DNA from: Clostridium_AI sp964409685
GTDB taxonomy: Bacteria > Bacillota > Clostridia > Lachnospirales > Lachnospiraceae
NCBI GenBank assembly: GCA_964409685.1
Contig: CAYPEJ010000022.1
Span: 23,705-87,704, forward strand
DNA: 64,000 nt
Direction of reading: 5' to 3'
Shown: positions 44,241 to 52,548 of the stretch, one piece after another
Layout of the letters: the number at the start of each line of letters is the position of its first letter
Position numbering within the stretch: position 1 is the first letter of the stretch
The notes under the pieces: generated by a model
The model's database searches: none
The model's input: the letters and a program-made list of their open reading frames with translations, nothing else
What the model was told of the DNA's origin: nothing
Program-made: the position numbers and the translations under genes

Positions 44241-44966
44241 TTAGCATACTCCTTTCTTGGTATTGCAACATTCGTCTACACTTTTTAGCATCTTTGGTAA
44301 AATCTCATCTCGTGTACCTATCTTGGTAACTTCTCCATTTGCCAAGACAATAATCTGGTCTGCAATATTTAGAATACGTTCTTGATGTGAAATGATCAGG
44401 ATGGAACCTTGAATCTTTTGGTGTAAATTTTCAAAGACTTCGATTAGATTATTAAAACTCCATAAGTCAATTCCTGCTTCTGGTTCATCAAAAATAGAAA
44501 GTTTTGTACTACGTGCTAGAATTGTTGCAATCTCAATTCTCTTTAACTCTCCACCAGATAAACTTCCATTTACTTCACGGTTAATATACTCTTTTGCACA
44601 TAAACCTACTTCGGATAAAAAGCGACAGGCTTCTTCCATACTGATACTTCCACCTGCTGCGATCGAGATTAAATCTTTTACAGTAATTCCTTTAAAACGA
44701 ACTGGTTGTTGAAATGCAAAGCTTACACCTAAGTTTGCGCGTTCTGTTATACTCATATCGGTAATATCTGTACCATCCCAGATAATTTTCCCACTAGTTG
44801 GTTTCATAATACCTGCAATAATCTTGGCAAGCGTTGATTTTCCGCCTCCATTCGGACCTGTAATAGCAACAAAGCGTTCACTTATATTCAAATTAATGTT
44901 ATGTAAGATTTCTTTCTTCTTCCCATTCTCTTCGACTTCGAAGCAGACGTCCTTTAATTCTAACAT
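44241..44966 (-). CDS. sufC: Fe-S assembly ATPase SufC
   Basis: ABC-type ATPase of 241 residues without a transporter partner. Walker A is TGPNGGGKSTLAKI near residue 35, the signature is NGSLSGGELKRIEI near 138, and Walker B is LSIFDEPEAGIDLW. These are SufC-like features. GGAGG precedes the ATG and a good promoter lies at 44999-45027. It drives the SufBC scaffold. Confidence 0.93.
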   Translation of the reverse strand: MLELKDVCFEVEENGKKKEILHNINLNISERFVAITGPNGGGKSTLAKIIAGIMKPTSGKIIWDGTDITDMSITERANLGVSFAFQQPVRFKGITVKDLISIAAGGSISMEEACRFLSEVGLCAKEYINREVNGSLSGGELKRIEIATILARSTKLSIFDEPEAGIDLWSFNNLIEVFENLHQKIQGSILIISHQERILNIADQIIVLANGEVTKIGTRDEILPKMLKSVDECCNTKKGVC

Positions 44967-44998
44967 AGGATTTCCTCCAATTTGTAAATTCTATAAAT

Positions 44999-45027
44999 AG
45001 TATAGTCACATTGTTTAGGAAATGCAA
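44999..45027 (-). promoter_or_regulatory. Promoter of sufCB
   Basis: On the minus strand TTGCAT (45027-45022) and TATACT (45004-44999) are separated by 17 nt, about 35 nt before sufC. Confidence 0.7.
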
Positions 45028-45070
45028 GCAAAAACATGTGTTTTTCCGTTGTCAAATGATAATAGAAAAA

Positions 45071-45102
45071 AGGATTACATTGACATTTGACAATGCAATC
45101 CT
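45071..45102 (-). terminator. Terminator of the flavin reductase gene
   Basis: AGGATTACATTG (45071-45082) pairs with CAATGCAATCCT (45091-45102) with one mismatch and an 8-nt loop; on the minus strand a T6 run follows. Outer bases TTGTCAAATG/CATTTGACAA offer an alternative pairing. Confidence 0.88.
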
Positions 45103-45143
45103 AACTCTCTTATCTAATAATATTTCTAATAATATTTCAAAAA

Positions 45144-45902
45144 TTATTCTTCATCGCGAACTGTAATATCCACGCCACCTGCAAATAATTCATAGTTAAT
45201 AAATTCTGGACTTACACCTAGATCTGTCAACTTATGATATAAGGATTTCATAAAAGGAACTGGTCCGCAGAAATAGAACTCTCCATCTAGAGGAAGATTT
45301 TTTGCAATCCATTCTTCTGTGATTCTACCTCTCATATCGTAGTCAACACCTTCTACTTCTGTATCTAATGGGTCAGAAAAGATAAGTGTTGTTTTTACGC
45401 GATCACCAATTTTCGCCAACTCTTTGATTTCTTCTTTGAAAGAAACAAATTTTTGATTTTTTGCACAATAGATAAAATGAACTGGACGTTCAGAATGTTC
45501 TAATTCTTGTGCCATAGCGAGCATAGGAGTAACTCCGATTCCACCACCAAAGAAAATAGCTGGTTTATCACTTTCTTTTAAATGGAACTTTCCAACTGGA
45601 GCTGTACACATTAATGTATCTCCTACTTGTACTTGTTCGCAAAGCATTGGACTTACTAAGCCTTTTTCTTCGATTTTAATACTGATTCTGTAATAATCTT
45701 TACGATAGTTTGAAGATAAAGAATACGCTCTTGCAGGGCTTAATTCTTCTCCATTTTTCACACGAACGGAGATAAATTGTCCTGGTAGATAGGATGGTAA
45801 TTCTTCTCCATTGATTTCTTTTAAATATAAAGATGTTGTTACATCATCTTCCTTAACCTTGTCAAATACAAGTAATTCTTTAAAGCCTTTCCAAGCTGCC
45901 AT
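45144..45902 (-). CDS. FAD/NAD(P)-binding oxidoreductase (flavohemoprotein-reductase-like)
   Basis: Reductase of 252 residues resembling the flavin and NAD domains of flavohemoproteins, without the globin part. The FAD motif is RAYSLSSNY near residue 67, the NAD motif is FFGGGIGVTPMLAMAQ near 120, and the C-terminal aromatic region includes FYFCGPVPFMKSLY. No 2Fe-2S Cys cluster is seen. ATG at 45902 has AGGAGG 6 nt upstream. The aldehyde-dehydrogenase-like gene ends 21 nt earlier, so the two are co-transcribed. The electron acceptor is unknown. Confidence 0.82.
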   Translation of the reverse strand: MAAWKGFKELLVFDKVKEDDVTTSLYLKEINGEELPSYLPGQFISVRVKNGEELSPARAYSLSSNYRKDYYRISIKIEEKGLVSPMLCEQVQVGDTLMCTAPVGKFHLKESDKPAIFFGGGIGVTPMLAMAQELEHSERPVHFIYCAKNQKFVSFKEEIKELAKIGDRVKTTLIFSDPLDTEVEGVDYDMRGRITEEWIAKNLPLDGEFYFCGPVPFMKSLYHKLTDLGVSPEFINYELFAGGVDITVRDEE

Positions 45903-45922
45903 AAATGTCCTCCTCGCTGCCA

Positions 45923-47323
45923 TCACCGGATTGTTAGATGTACAATCGTTGATTTCGATCGCGTCATTGAATCAATCATATTTTGAATTCTATTTGTACC
46001 AAATTTGCTGTGCTTTTGAAATGGTACATAATCCGGCCATCTTTCTGTCTTTCCATTTATTTGTACTGTTCCCACTTTTAATTTTTTTGCTATTGAAAAT
46101 GCTTTATCAATATCATTGGTAAGCACACACGTCTGTAAATCATAGTCTGTTTTATTGCTCAGTGCAACTGCTTCTTCCTCCGTCTTCACTGAAATAACAG
46201 GAAGTACTGGTCCAAATGGTTCTATCCATGCAATCTGCATATCCGACGTTACATTTTTTAGTAAGGTTGGATAAATCAAATTGCCTTCTCGTTTACCCCC
46301 TGTGACCAAAACAGCACCTTTTTGTATTGCATCTTGCAATAAGTTCCAAACAAAATCTGCAGATTCTGTGCTAATAAGCGGTACAACGTCTGCATTTACT
46401 TCCAATGGATTCCCTACCACTAAGGTTTTCATGTACTCCACTATTCGTTCCATTAAAGCTTCCTGCACCTCATTACTCACAAGTACCCGACTAATTGCTC
46501 GGTTACGTTGTCCTGAATATGAAAATGCGCTTCCAACAATACATTTTGCAGCATTATCCAAATCTGCATCCTTTAATACAATAGCTGTATCCTTTCCGCT
46601 TAATTCCATATACACTGGAATCTTGGAGGAAATCTGGGCAAGTTCTCTAAAAATTGCATTTCCAATGTCATTACTTCCTGCAAAATGAATACAATCTACA
46701 AGTGGATGAGTGGTCAAATAGTTTCCAATTTGCCCACCGTTTCCCGTCATAACCTGCAATACTTGACTTGGCACTCCTGCTTTCCAAAAAAGTTTAACAA
46801 CATATTCCGCAGTCAAAGTTCCATTGGTTGCTGGCTTCCATACCACAACATTTCCAGTGATTAGTGCAGAAATAATACGTGGAATTGCAACTAACAAAGG
46901 AAAACTAAACGGACTGATCACTAGTATTAGTCCTAGTGCTTCTTCCTCAACTAACGAAATCCGTCCTTCGCTGTACTTATTTGGTCTACATTCGCGCTCC
47001 TTTTCTTTGGAATAATTCAAAGAATGAACTATTTTCCGAATCAAATCTACACTCTTTTCAATCTCTGATTCAGCACTTTTTTGTGATTTACCAACTTCTT
47101 TTACTAGAAATTTGGCTAACTCTAGTTTATTATGGATAAGTAAATCGGCAATCTCGTTTAAAAGCTGCACACGTTCCTCTAATGACGTCAAATTCCAAGT
47201 AGAAAATGCCGTCTTTGCTTTCTGCATCCGTTCATCAATTTCTTGTTTTGATAACACCGGTACTTGACCAAGTAGCGATTGATTTATAGGTGAAAATACA
47301 TCTAATAATGGATTTGAACTCAT
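45923..47323 (-). CDS. Aldehyde-dehydrogenase-superfamily protein lacking the catalytic Cys
   Basis: ALDH-fold protein of 466 residues close to GAPN/succinate-semialdehyde dehydrogenases. NAD-site features are VVWKPATNGTLTAEYVV, the general-base region MELSGKDTAIVL keeps Glu, and WIEPFGPVLPVI matches the E-x-F-G-P motif. The active-site segment reads FSYSGQRNRAISRVLVS: the expected G-Q-R-C has Asn (codon AAC) in place of Cys. The protein should not form the usual thioester. ATG at 47323 is 8 nt from AGAGG and preferred over an ATG two codons earlier. It lies upstream of the flavin reductase. Confidence 0.82.
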   Translation of the reverse strand: MSSNPLLDVFSPINQSLLGQVPVLSKQEIDERMQKAKTAFSTWNLTSLEERVQLLNEIADLLIHNKLELAKFLVKEVGKSQKSAESEIEKSVDLIRKIVHSLNYSKEKERECRPNKYSEGRISLVEEEALGLILVISPFSFPLLVAIPRIISALITGNVVVWKPATNGTLTAEYVVKLFWKAGVPSQVLQVMTGNGGQIGNYLTTHPLVDCIHFAGSNDIGNAIFRELAQISSKIPVYMELSGKDTAIVLKDADLDNAAKCIVGSAFSYSGQRNRAISRVLVSNEVQEALMERIVEYMKTLVVGNPLEVNADVVPLISTESADFVWNLLQDAIQKGAVLVTGGKREGNLIYPTLLKNVTSDMQIAWIEPFGPVLPVISVKTEEEAVALSNKTDYDLQTCVLTNDIDKAFSIAKKLKVGTVQINGKTERWPDYVPFQKHSKFGTNRIQNMIDSMTRSKSTIVHLTIR

Positions 47324-47329
47324 TTGCAT

Positions 47330-47720
47330 TTCCTCTCATTCCAACAATATCAATCTTCTAATTACAGATTTTTACACATTTCTAATTTTGCAAATTATAT
47401 TAATTGCGATAGCAACCAATATTTAAAAATGGGTGACAGAGTATGCCTTTTCTGAAAATTATAAACTGCATTTTTTCGGTAGTAAAGTGGTACATTATAC
47501 CATCCTTTTTTTTGTAAGTCCAAATGAAATATTCTATGAATATGATTTATGTGGTTCGTATATTGTTAGAATTTGTAATCCACGAAAAAATATACAAAAA
47601 AGCTGTGTTATGCAAAAATTACATAACACAGCCTATATTATCCTGAATATCGCTAGAAAGAAAACACCAAAAATGATTGACAAAATATTGACAAAGGCTC
47701 TATGTTTTATTACAATTTCA
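47330..47720. other. Intergenic region with a terminator and no gene
   Basis: This 391-base gap holds a strong terminator (47602-47632) and AT-rich sequence toward the ALDH-like gene, presumably with its promoter; I saw no convincing -35/-10 pair. A 109-codon plus-strand frame here runs through the terminator into the next gene and has no ribosome site. Confidence 0.5.
47602..47632 (-). terminator. Terminator of the PAS-GGDEF-EAL gene
   Basis: GCTGTGTTATG (47602-47612) pairs perfectly with CATAACACAGC (47622-47632), with a 9-nt loop. A T6 run follows on the minus strand. Confidence 0.92.
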
Positions 47721-49388
47721 TCACTCATTTTCACAACCAATATCAGTGTACTTTTCTATTAATTCTTTAATTCCAATCGGCTTTGAGTAAAAAAATCCTT
47801 GATAACTTCCTGGTCCATATGTTTTTAAAAAATCGGCTAGTACTCGGTCTTCGATTCCTTCTATACAGACATTTACACCAAGATCATTTGCACATTGGGA
47901 AACACATTTTACAATAGCTTGGTTGGCCTTTTTCTGGATGATACCCGTTACAAATCCGCGATCAATCTTTAACGTATCAACAGATAAATAACTCAGCACA
48001 TCTAGAGAAGAGAAGCCTGTACCAAAATCATCTAGCGCTACCTTTATCCCCATATCCTTGATCCCTTTCACCTGTCGAATCAAATACTCTTGTTCTAAAG
48101 TACGACATCGTTCCGTAAGTTCTATGCACAGATTCTTAGCTGGAAATCCAACTTTTTTTATAATGGAATCTAATGCTTCGATAAAACCAAAACGTTCCAT
48201 CTGTGGATATGCTATATTAACATTTAAAATAAAGTCTGGATAACGGTCTACGATTGGTTTCGCTTCTGTTAGTGCTGTTTCGATAATCCAATTGCCTAGT
48301 TCATAAAAGCAAGCATCATTTTCCAACCAAGGTACAAATACACCTGGTGAAACTTCGCCAAACTCCTCATGCTTCCACCTAAGCAAAGCTTCCATTCCAA
48401 TAATCTGTTCATCTTCCACGTGAATAATTGGTTGATAATTTAAATAAAATCCCTTACACCCATTCATAACACTATGTCTTAGTGTCCCCAAAAGTTTAAG
48501 GTTCTTCTTACCATGATCAATTCCTTCGTTATCAAAGAATACCAATTCTCCATGCTTGTCATGTTTTGATTTGGATATAGCATATGACAAGCCTGTGATG
48601 ATAGATTGTACATTTGGCTCTTCATCGCACGTAACCGCTCCAGCTGAAAAGGAAAGGGCGATGGAATAATCCGCTAAAAGTTGTGACTTCTTAACTCGTT
48701 CTTTTAGGTTTTTGTAAAAGTCTTCTAGCCATTCTTTATCTTTGTCAATAACATAAAACGCAAATCTTGCTCCGTCGATACGATAGACGTATCCATTATA
48801 TTTAATCGCCTCAAGAAAAGTATTGGCAAGATATTTTAATACATGATTTCCCATATCATAACCGTACAAATCATTGATATCAGAAAACTTATTCACACCT
48901 ACAATCAAAGCTGCTGCATTTACTTTATTGGCGGCTCCTGCTAAGATTCGATTACCAAACTCGTAAATATTATACAAATTGGTTACGGCGTCTACATTAT
49001 CCATAATCCCATGATTTTCAATGGTTCCTGCAAAAAGGTCAGGTGCTCCATTTTCTCCTTTTATCACCTTACCACAGCATGTACAAGTAACATATTCCCC
49101 CCATTTATTTCGAGCACGATATTCAAAAGAATGTTGAAAGATTTTTCCAGTAAAGATGCCATCAATTTCTTCATGATATGTCGCTCGATCATCTGGATGA
49201 ATATGTTCCTCCCAAATATGTCCTGCATCATACATATACTCGCTAGGCAAACCGAAATAATCTACCGCATTTTTTGACCATCTAGACACATTTGTACTCA
49301 TATTGCATATGTAAACATATCGACGTTCCGAGGTCTCTGAGAATGCGGAAAAAATCTGTGAATCTAATCCTGAAATATCCAACTTCAT
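47721..49388 (-). CDS. PAS-GGDEF-EAL protein, probable c-di-GMP phosphodiesterase
   Basis: Signalling protein of 555 residues. A PAS domain covers about 15-135 (including HIHPDDRATYHEEIDG). A GGDEF-like domain at about 140-295 is degenerate: YRIDGARFAFYV stands where R-x-G-G-D-E-F is expected. An EAL domain at about 310-550 has GMEALLRWKH, CIELTE, LDDFGTGFSSLDVL, KIDRGFV and EGIE, so the metal site looks intact. It probably cleaves c-di-GMP in response to a PAS signal. No membrane span. ATG at 49388 has GGGGAG 5 nt upstream. Confidence 0.88.
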   Translation of the reverse strand: MKLDISGLDSQIFSAFSETSERRYVYICNMSTNVSRWSKNAVDYFGLPSEYMYDAGHIWEEHIHPDDRATYHEEIDGIFTGKIFQHSFEYRARNKWGEYVTCTCCGKVIKGENGAPDLFAGTIENHGIMDNVDAVTNLYNIYEFGNRILAGAANKVNAAALIVGVNKFSDINDLYGYDMGNHVLKYLANTFLEAIKYNGYVYRIDGARFAFYVIDKDKEWLEDFYKNLKERVKKSQLLADYSIALSFSAGAVTCDEEPNVQSIITGLSYAISKSKHDKHGELVFFDNEGIDHGKKNLKLLGTLRHSVMNGCKGFYLNYQPIIHVEDEQIIGMEALLRWKHEEFGEVSPGVFVPWLENDACFYELGNWIIETALTEAKPIVDRYPDFILNVNIAYPQMERFGFIEALDSIIKKVGFPAKNLCIELTERCRTLEQEYLIRQVKGIKDMGIKVALDDFGTGFSSLDVLSYLSVDTLKIDRGFVTGIIQKKANQAIVKCVSQCANDLGVNVCIEGIEDRVLADFLKTYGPGSYQGFFYSKPIGIKELIEKYTDIGCENE

Positions 49389-49622
49389 ATTATCTCCCCT
49401 CATAATATTCTTACTAAATATCTAACTTCTCATGTATACTACAAGTGCATTATGTTATTTGTATATTGTATTTATACTATTATACATCATTTTTAGGATA
49501 TTTGACATAGCAATTTTTTGTTTTGAAAGAATGTATGGATGTTTTTTTGCAAAATGTAAATTTTGTTATAAAGTTTCCATACAGGAGGGAAAGTACTCCG
49601 TTAAAGTTGTAACATAATATAT

Positions 49623-51293
49623 CTATGGCACTAAGCACCAATAGCTATTTTTTTCAAAATACTCGGCTGTACGTTCTGCACCTTCAATAATTTCATATGC
49701 TAACCCTAACGCATCCAACAACTTAATTGCATTTCGATTTTCACATCTACCAGACTTCAGTTTGTAATCAAAACCTATCACTCCATCCTCATAGTTCTCA
49801 CAAAAATGATAGTTTTGATAAATTCCTTCTAATAAGTATGTTAACTCAATATCGTGAGTTGCTGCCATACAAAGGATATTATGTTCGGCTAGATATTTCA
49901 AAATATGCGCAGCAGAAGCAATTCTCTCAACCGTATTTGTTCCTCGTAAAATCTCATCAATAAAACAAAATACCTTCTCTGATTCCGGAATCTCTATAAT
50001 ACGCTTCATTGCATTAATCTCTGCTATATAATAGCTTTCATTCTTATCCAAACTATCTCTCAATGCCATTGAAGATACTACTCGATAAAATCCTCCCTTA
50101 AAATGTCTCGCACAGCATGTACAAATACTCTGATCCATAATTTGGTTTAATGCTACTGTCTTTAGAAATGTAGATTTTCCAGATGCATTAGAACCAGTAA
50201 GCAGGATAGAATCCTCAATGCAGACAGAATTCGAAATGGGTTCAGCAATTAGTGGATGATATACTTTCTCTATCTCTATTTTATTATCATCAGCCAAACT
50301 TGGAATGCAATAATACTCTAACGTTTTTCGGAAAGATGCAATTGATAAAAGACTTTCAAAGTATCCTAGTATTCGCATTTTCTCATGTATTTTCGGCATA
50401 GCTTTTTTAATCTTGTTTAGCTGATACGTGAAGCAAATGATATCAATATGAGTTAACATACGAATATTATCCATAAATAACTCTGCAAGATCCCCTGCCA
50501 TAAAATCCTTGGAATATATAATTTTGGAGAATCGAAATAATTTCTTTAATTCGCTGTTGTTTTGATTCATTCCCTCACTGACATTCTGCATTTCACTGGC
50601 TATCTCGTTTGGAACAGCGTATTGGAATTTCACAATATTTTCAAGCAATGTCATTGGATACGTGTAGCAATCATAATAACCTTTATCGGAGAAATAGGTT
50701 GCTATGTTGAAAATAATTGAAAGAACTAAGGCAACTAACGCCCATTTTCCAAGAAAGTGCATAAGAAGAAGGCATGTTGGAATATCGACCAAACTAATGA
50801 AATGCTTCCAAATATTCTTTCTCGATGCATCTAGCAGGATGTCGGTGTACTCGAACAAAGAAACGTACTTTGATTTTCCAATTTGACCATATAAGGATTT
50901 CGCATATATTCTTCTACTGTCGTCCTTTTCATAGAATGAAATGATTTTTTCTCTGTTGGTAAGTTCCTTCGGATCGAAGGATGGATTGTGCAGAAGGTAG
51001 ATTAGGTACTCTTCGCCAAGTGACGAAGTACAATAGTTTAGCCTTGCGAAGATGTTTTTTAGGTCGAGGTCATTACTTGTTATGTTGTCAATTATGTTGT
51101 TGTCTTGGAGCGTTAAGTATGATAGTATGTCCCATTTATCGGAATTGGTATGAATTTTTATTTCTTTTTCGCTGGTGGTGATTGAGCGGATTAGGTGTTG
51201 CTGCTTTTGTTTTGTTAGGTGATGTAAAATTAGGAGGGTGATTGTAAGTAGAGTGATAGTGAGTATACAAATGATGTATGGTTGATTGTTCAT
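49623..51293 (-). CDS. Membrane-anchored MutS-like ATPase
   Basis: Protein of 556 residues with an N-terminal membrane helix (IICILTITLLTITLLILHHL) and two more hydrophobic helices at about 170-210 (CLLLMHFLGKWALVALVLSI). The C-terminal half is a MutS-type ATPase: Walker A LLTGSNASGKSTFLKTVALN near 367, Walker B VFCFIDEILRGTNTVERIAS near 440, and AATHDIELT. The DNA mismatch-recognition domain is absent. Such MutS-related membrane proteins are common in Firmicutes, but their function is unknown. Its start lies 180 nt from CRISPR array 2. Confidence 0.8.
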   Translation of the reverse strand: MNNQPYIICILTITLLTITLLILHHLTKQKQQHLIRSITTSEKEIKIHTNSDKWDILSYLTLQDNNIIDNITSNDLDLKNIFARLNYCTSSLGEEYLIYLLHNPSFDPKELTNREKIISFYEKDDSRRIYAKSLYGQIGKSKYVSLFEYTDILLDASRKNIWKHFISLVDIPTCLLLMHFLGKWALVALVLSIIFNIATYFSDKGYYDCYTYPMTLLENIVKFQYAVPNEIASEMQNVSEGMNQNNSELKKLFRFSKIIYSKDFMAGDLAELFMDNIRMLTHIDIICFTYQLNKIKKAMPKIHEKMRILGYFESLLSIASFRKTLEYYCIPSLADDNKIEIEKVYHPLIAEPISNSVCIEDSILLTGSNASGKSTFLKTVALNQIMDQSICTCCARHFKGGFYRVVSSMALRDSLDKNESYYIAEINAMKRIIEIPESEKVFCFIDEILRGTNTVERIASAAHILKYLAEHNILCMAATHDIELTYLLEGIYQNYHFCENYEDGVIGFDYKLKSGRCENRNAIKLLDALGLAYEIIEGAERTAEYFEKNSYWCLVP

Positions 51294-51380
51294 AAAGCTT
51301 TATCCTTTCAAAATATCTTTCTGTCGTTTCTTCACAACTTGTGGCTCAAAGGTATAACTATGATCTTATGGCACTAATAA

Positions 51381-51420
51381 TAGGTCTCCTATGCTAAATT
51401 ATTTTACCATAGAAGACCTA
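51381..51420. terminator. Hairpin between CRISPR array 2 and the MutS-like gene
   Basis: TAGGTCTCCTATG (51381-51393) and CATAGAAGACCTA (51408-51420) form a stem of 6 and 5 bp around a 2-nt mismatch, with a 14-nt loop. T-run is weak. It could stop the leftward array transcript before the MutS-like gene. Confidence 0.45.
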
Positions 51421-51472
51421 TAATATCTCTATTTACAGACAAGTTTTCACAAACTCTGATATTTACTTTGTA

Positions 51473-52289
51473 TGTAAAATATTAATTCTAGTTCTGTTCA
51501 ACTGAGATATAGTACGGATTCGCTCTTGGGAAGACATGTTTCAATACAACACTTGTTCCTGTTCAACTTTGAAAAAAATATCAGAAAACATAGCTTCTAT
51601 TTTGTTTCAATACAACTCTTGTTCCTGTTCAACAGGCGAACGTATTGAGATTGAACTTACACAGCTATCGTTTCAATACAACACTTGTTCCTGTTCAACC
51701 TCAATCATTTGAGGTTTCTCTTACTCATATAGGGGTTTCAATACAACACTTGTTCCTGTTCAACCAAAGGGCGACAGCGTTGGCGTTCGTCTTATGTGGG
51801 TTTCAATACAACACTTGTTCCTGTTCAACTAGCCCTGAAATCAAGCAAAGTCTAGGGAAGTTAGTGTTTCAATACAACACTTGTTCCTGTTCAACTTTCC
51901 GTCTGCTTCTCAACTCCCCAGTTTTTCGCAAGTTTCAATACAACACTTGTTCCTGTTCAACACAAACAAAAAGAGCGGTATAGTAAAAATCAAACTGTTT
52001 CAATACAACACTTGTTCCTGTTCAACTCAAATCACGAAAAATATGTTTACGATTTTGAAAAAGTTTCAATACAACACTTGTTCCTGTTCAACGGATCAGA
52101 CAGAAGAGTAAAATGAGAAGAAAAAAGGTTTCAATACAACACTTGTTCCTGTTCAACTGTAAAGAGGATGAGAAACCAATCTCTAATATAGAAGTTTCAA
52201 TACAACACTTGTTCCTGTTCAACGCAAATGGTATTAATAATGGTGTTATTCAAAAAGTAGTTTCAATACAACACTTGTTCCTGTTCAAC
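51473..52289 (-). CRISPR. CRISPR array 2: 12 30-nt repeats plus one eroded copy, 12 spacers
   Basis: On the plus strand repeats begin GTTTCAATACAAC and end TTCCTGTTCAAC. Copies start at 51538, 51604, 51670, 51735, 51800, 51866, 51932, 51997, 52063, 52128, 52194 and 52260. Spacers are 35-36 nt. An eroded copy at 51473-51502 keeps the TTCAAC end, and the copy at 51604 has one A-to-T change. On the minus strand each repeat ends TATTGAAAC, giving the 8-nt handle ATTGAAAC known from type I-A/I-B/III crRNAs. Erosion on the left and a promoter-bearing leader on the right agree with leftward transcription. No cas gene is near. Confidence 0.97.
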
Positions 52290-52317
52290 CAACGAAAAAT
52301 CAACATTTCTAAAATCT

Positions 52318-52345
52318 ATCATATCACAAACCTCAGATTTTGCAA
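52318..52345 (-). promoter_or_regulatory. Leader promoter of CRISPR array 2
   Basis: On the minus strand TTGCAA (52345-52340) and TATGAT (52323-52318) are separated by 16 nt, about 28 nt upstream of the first repeat. The rest of 52290-52548 is AT-rich leader and contains no gene. Confidence 0.65.
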
Positions 52346-52548
52346 GCCTTTTCCGATTTCACTCCAACCGATTGACATATCATTAACAATCAAACAACTC
52401 ACGCTTTCCTTCAAGTATCCATCGCTCTTTGCAAACATTCGACAAAATATATAACTGGAATTTCCAAACGCATTTCCTGCGTTTCTTCACAACAAATATA
52501 CCATTTTCTTCTATATATTTAAAACGCATATAATACTATGACAACTAT

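Noticed and set aside
47433..47762. 109-codon plus-strand ORF
   Set aside because: It runs through a strong terminator and into the minus-strand EAL gene, and has no ribosome site.
51645..52454. Plus-strand ORFs with repeated FQYNTCSCST or SIQHLFLFN peptides
   Set aside because: Translations of CRISPR array 2 in two frames, not genes.
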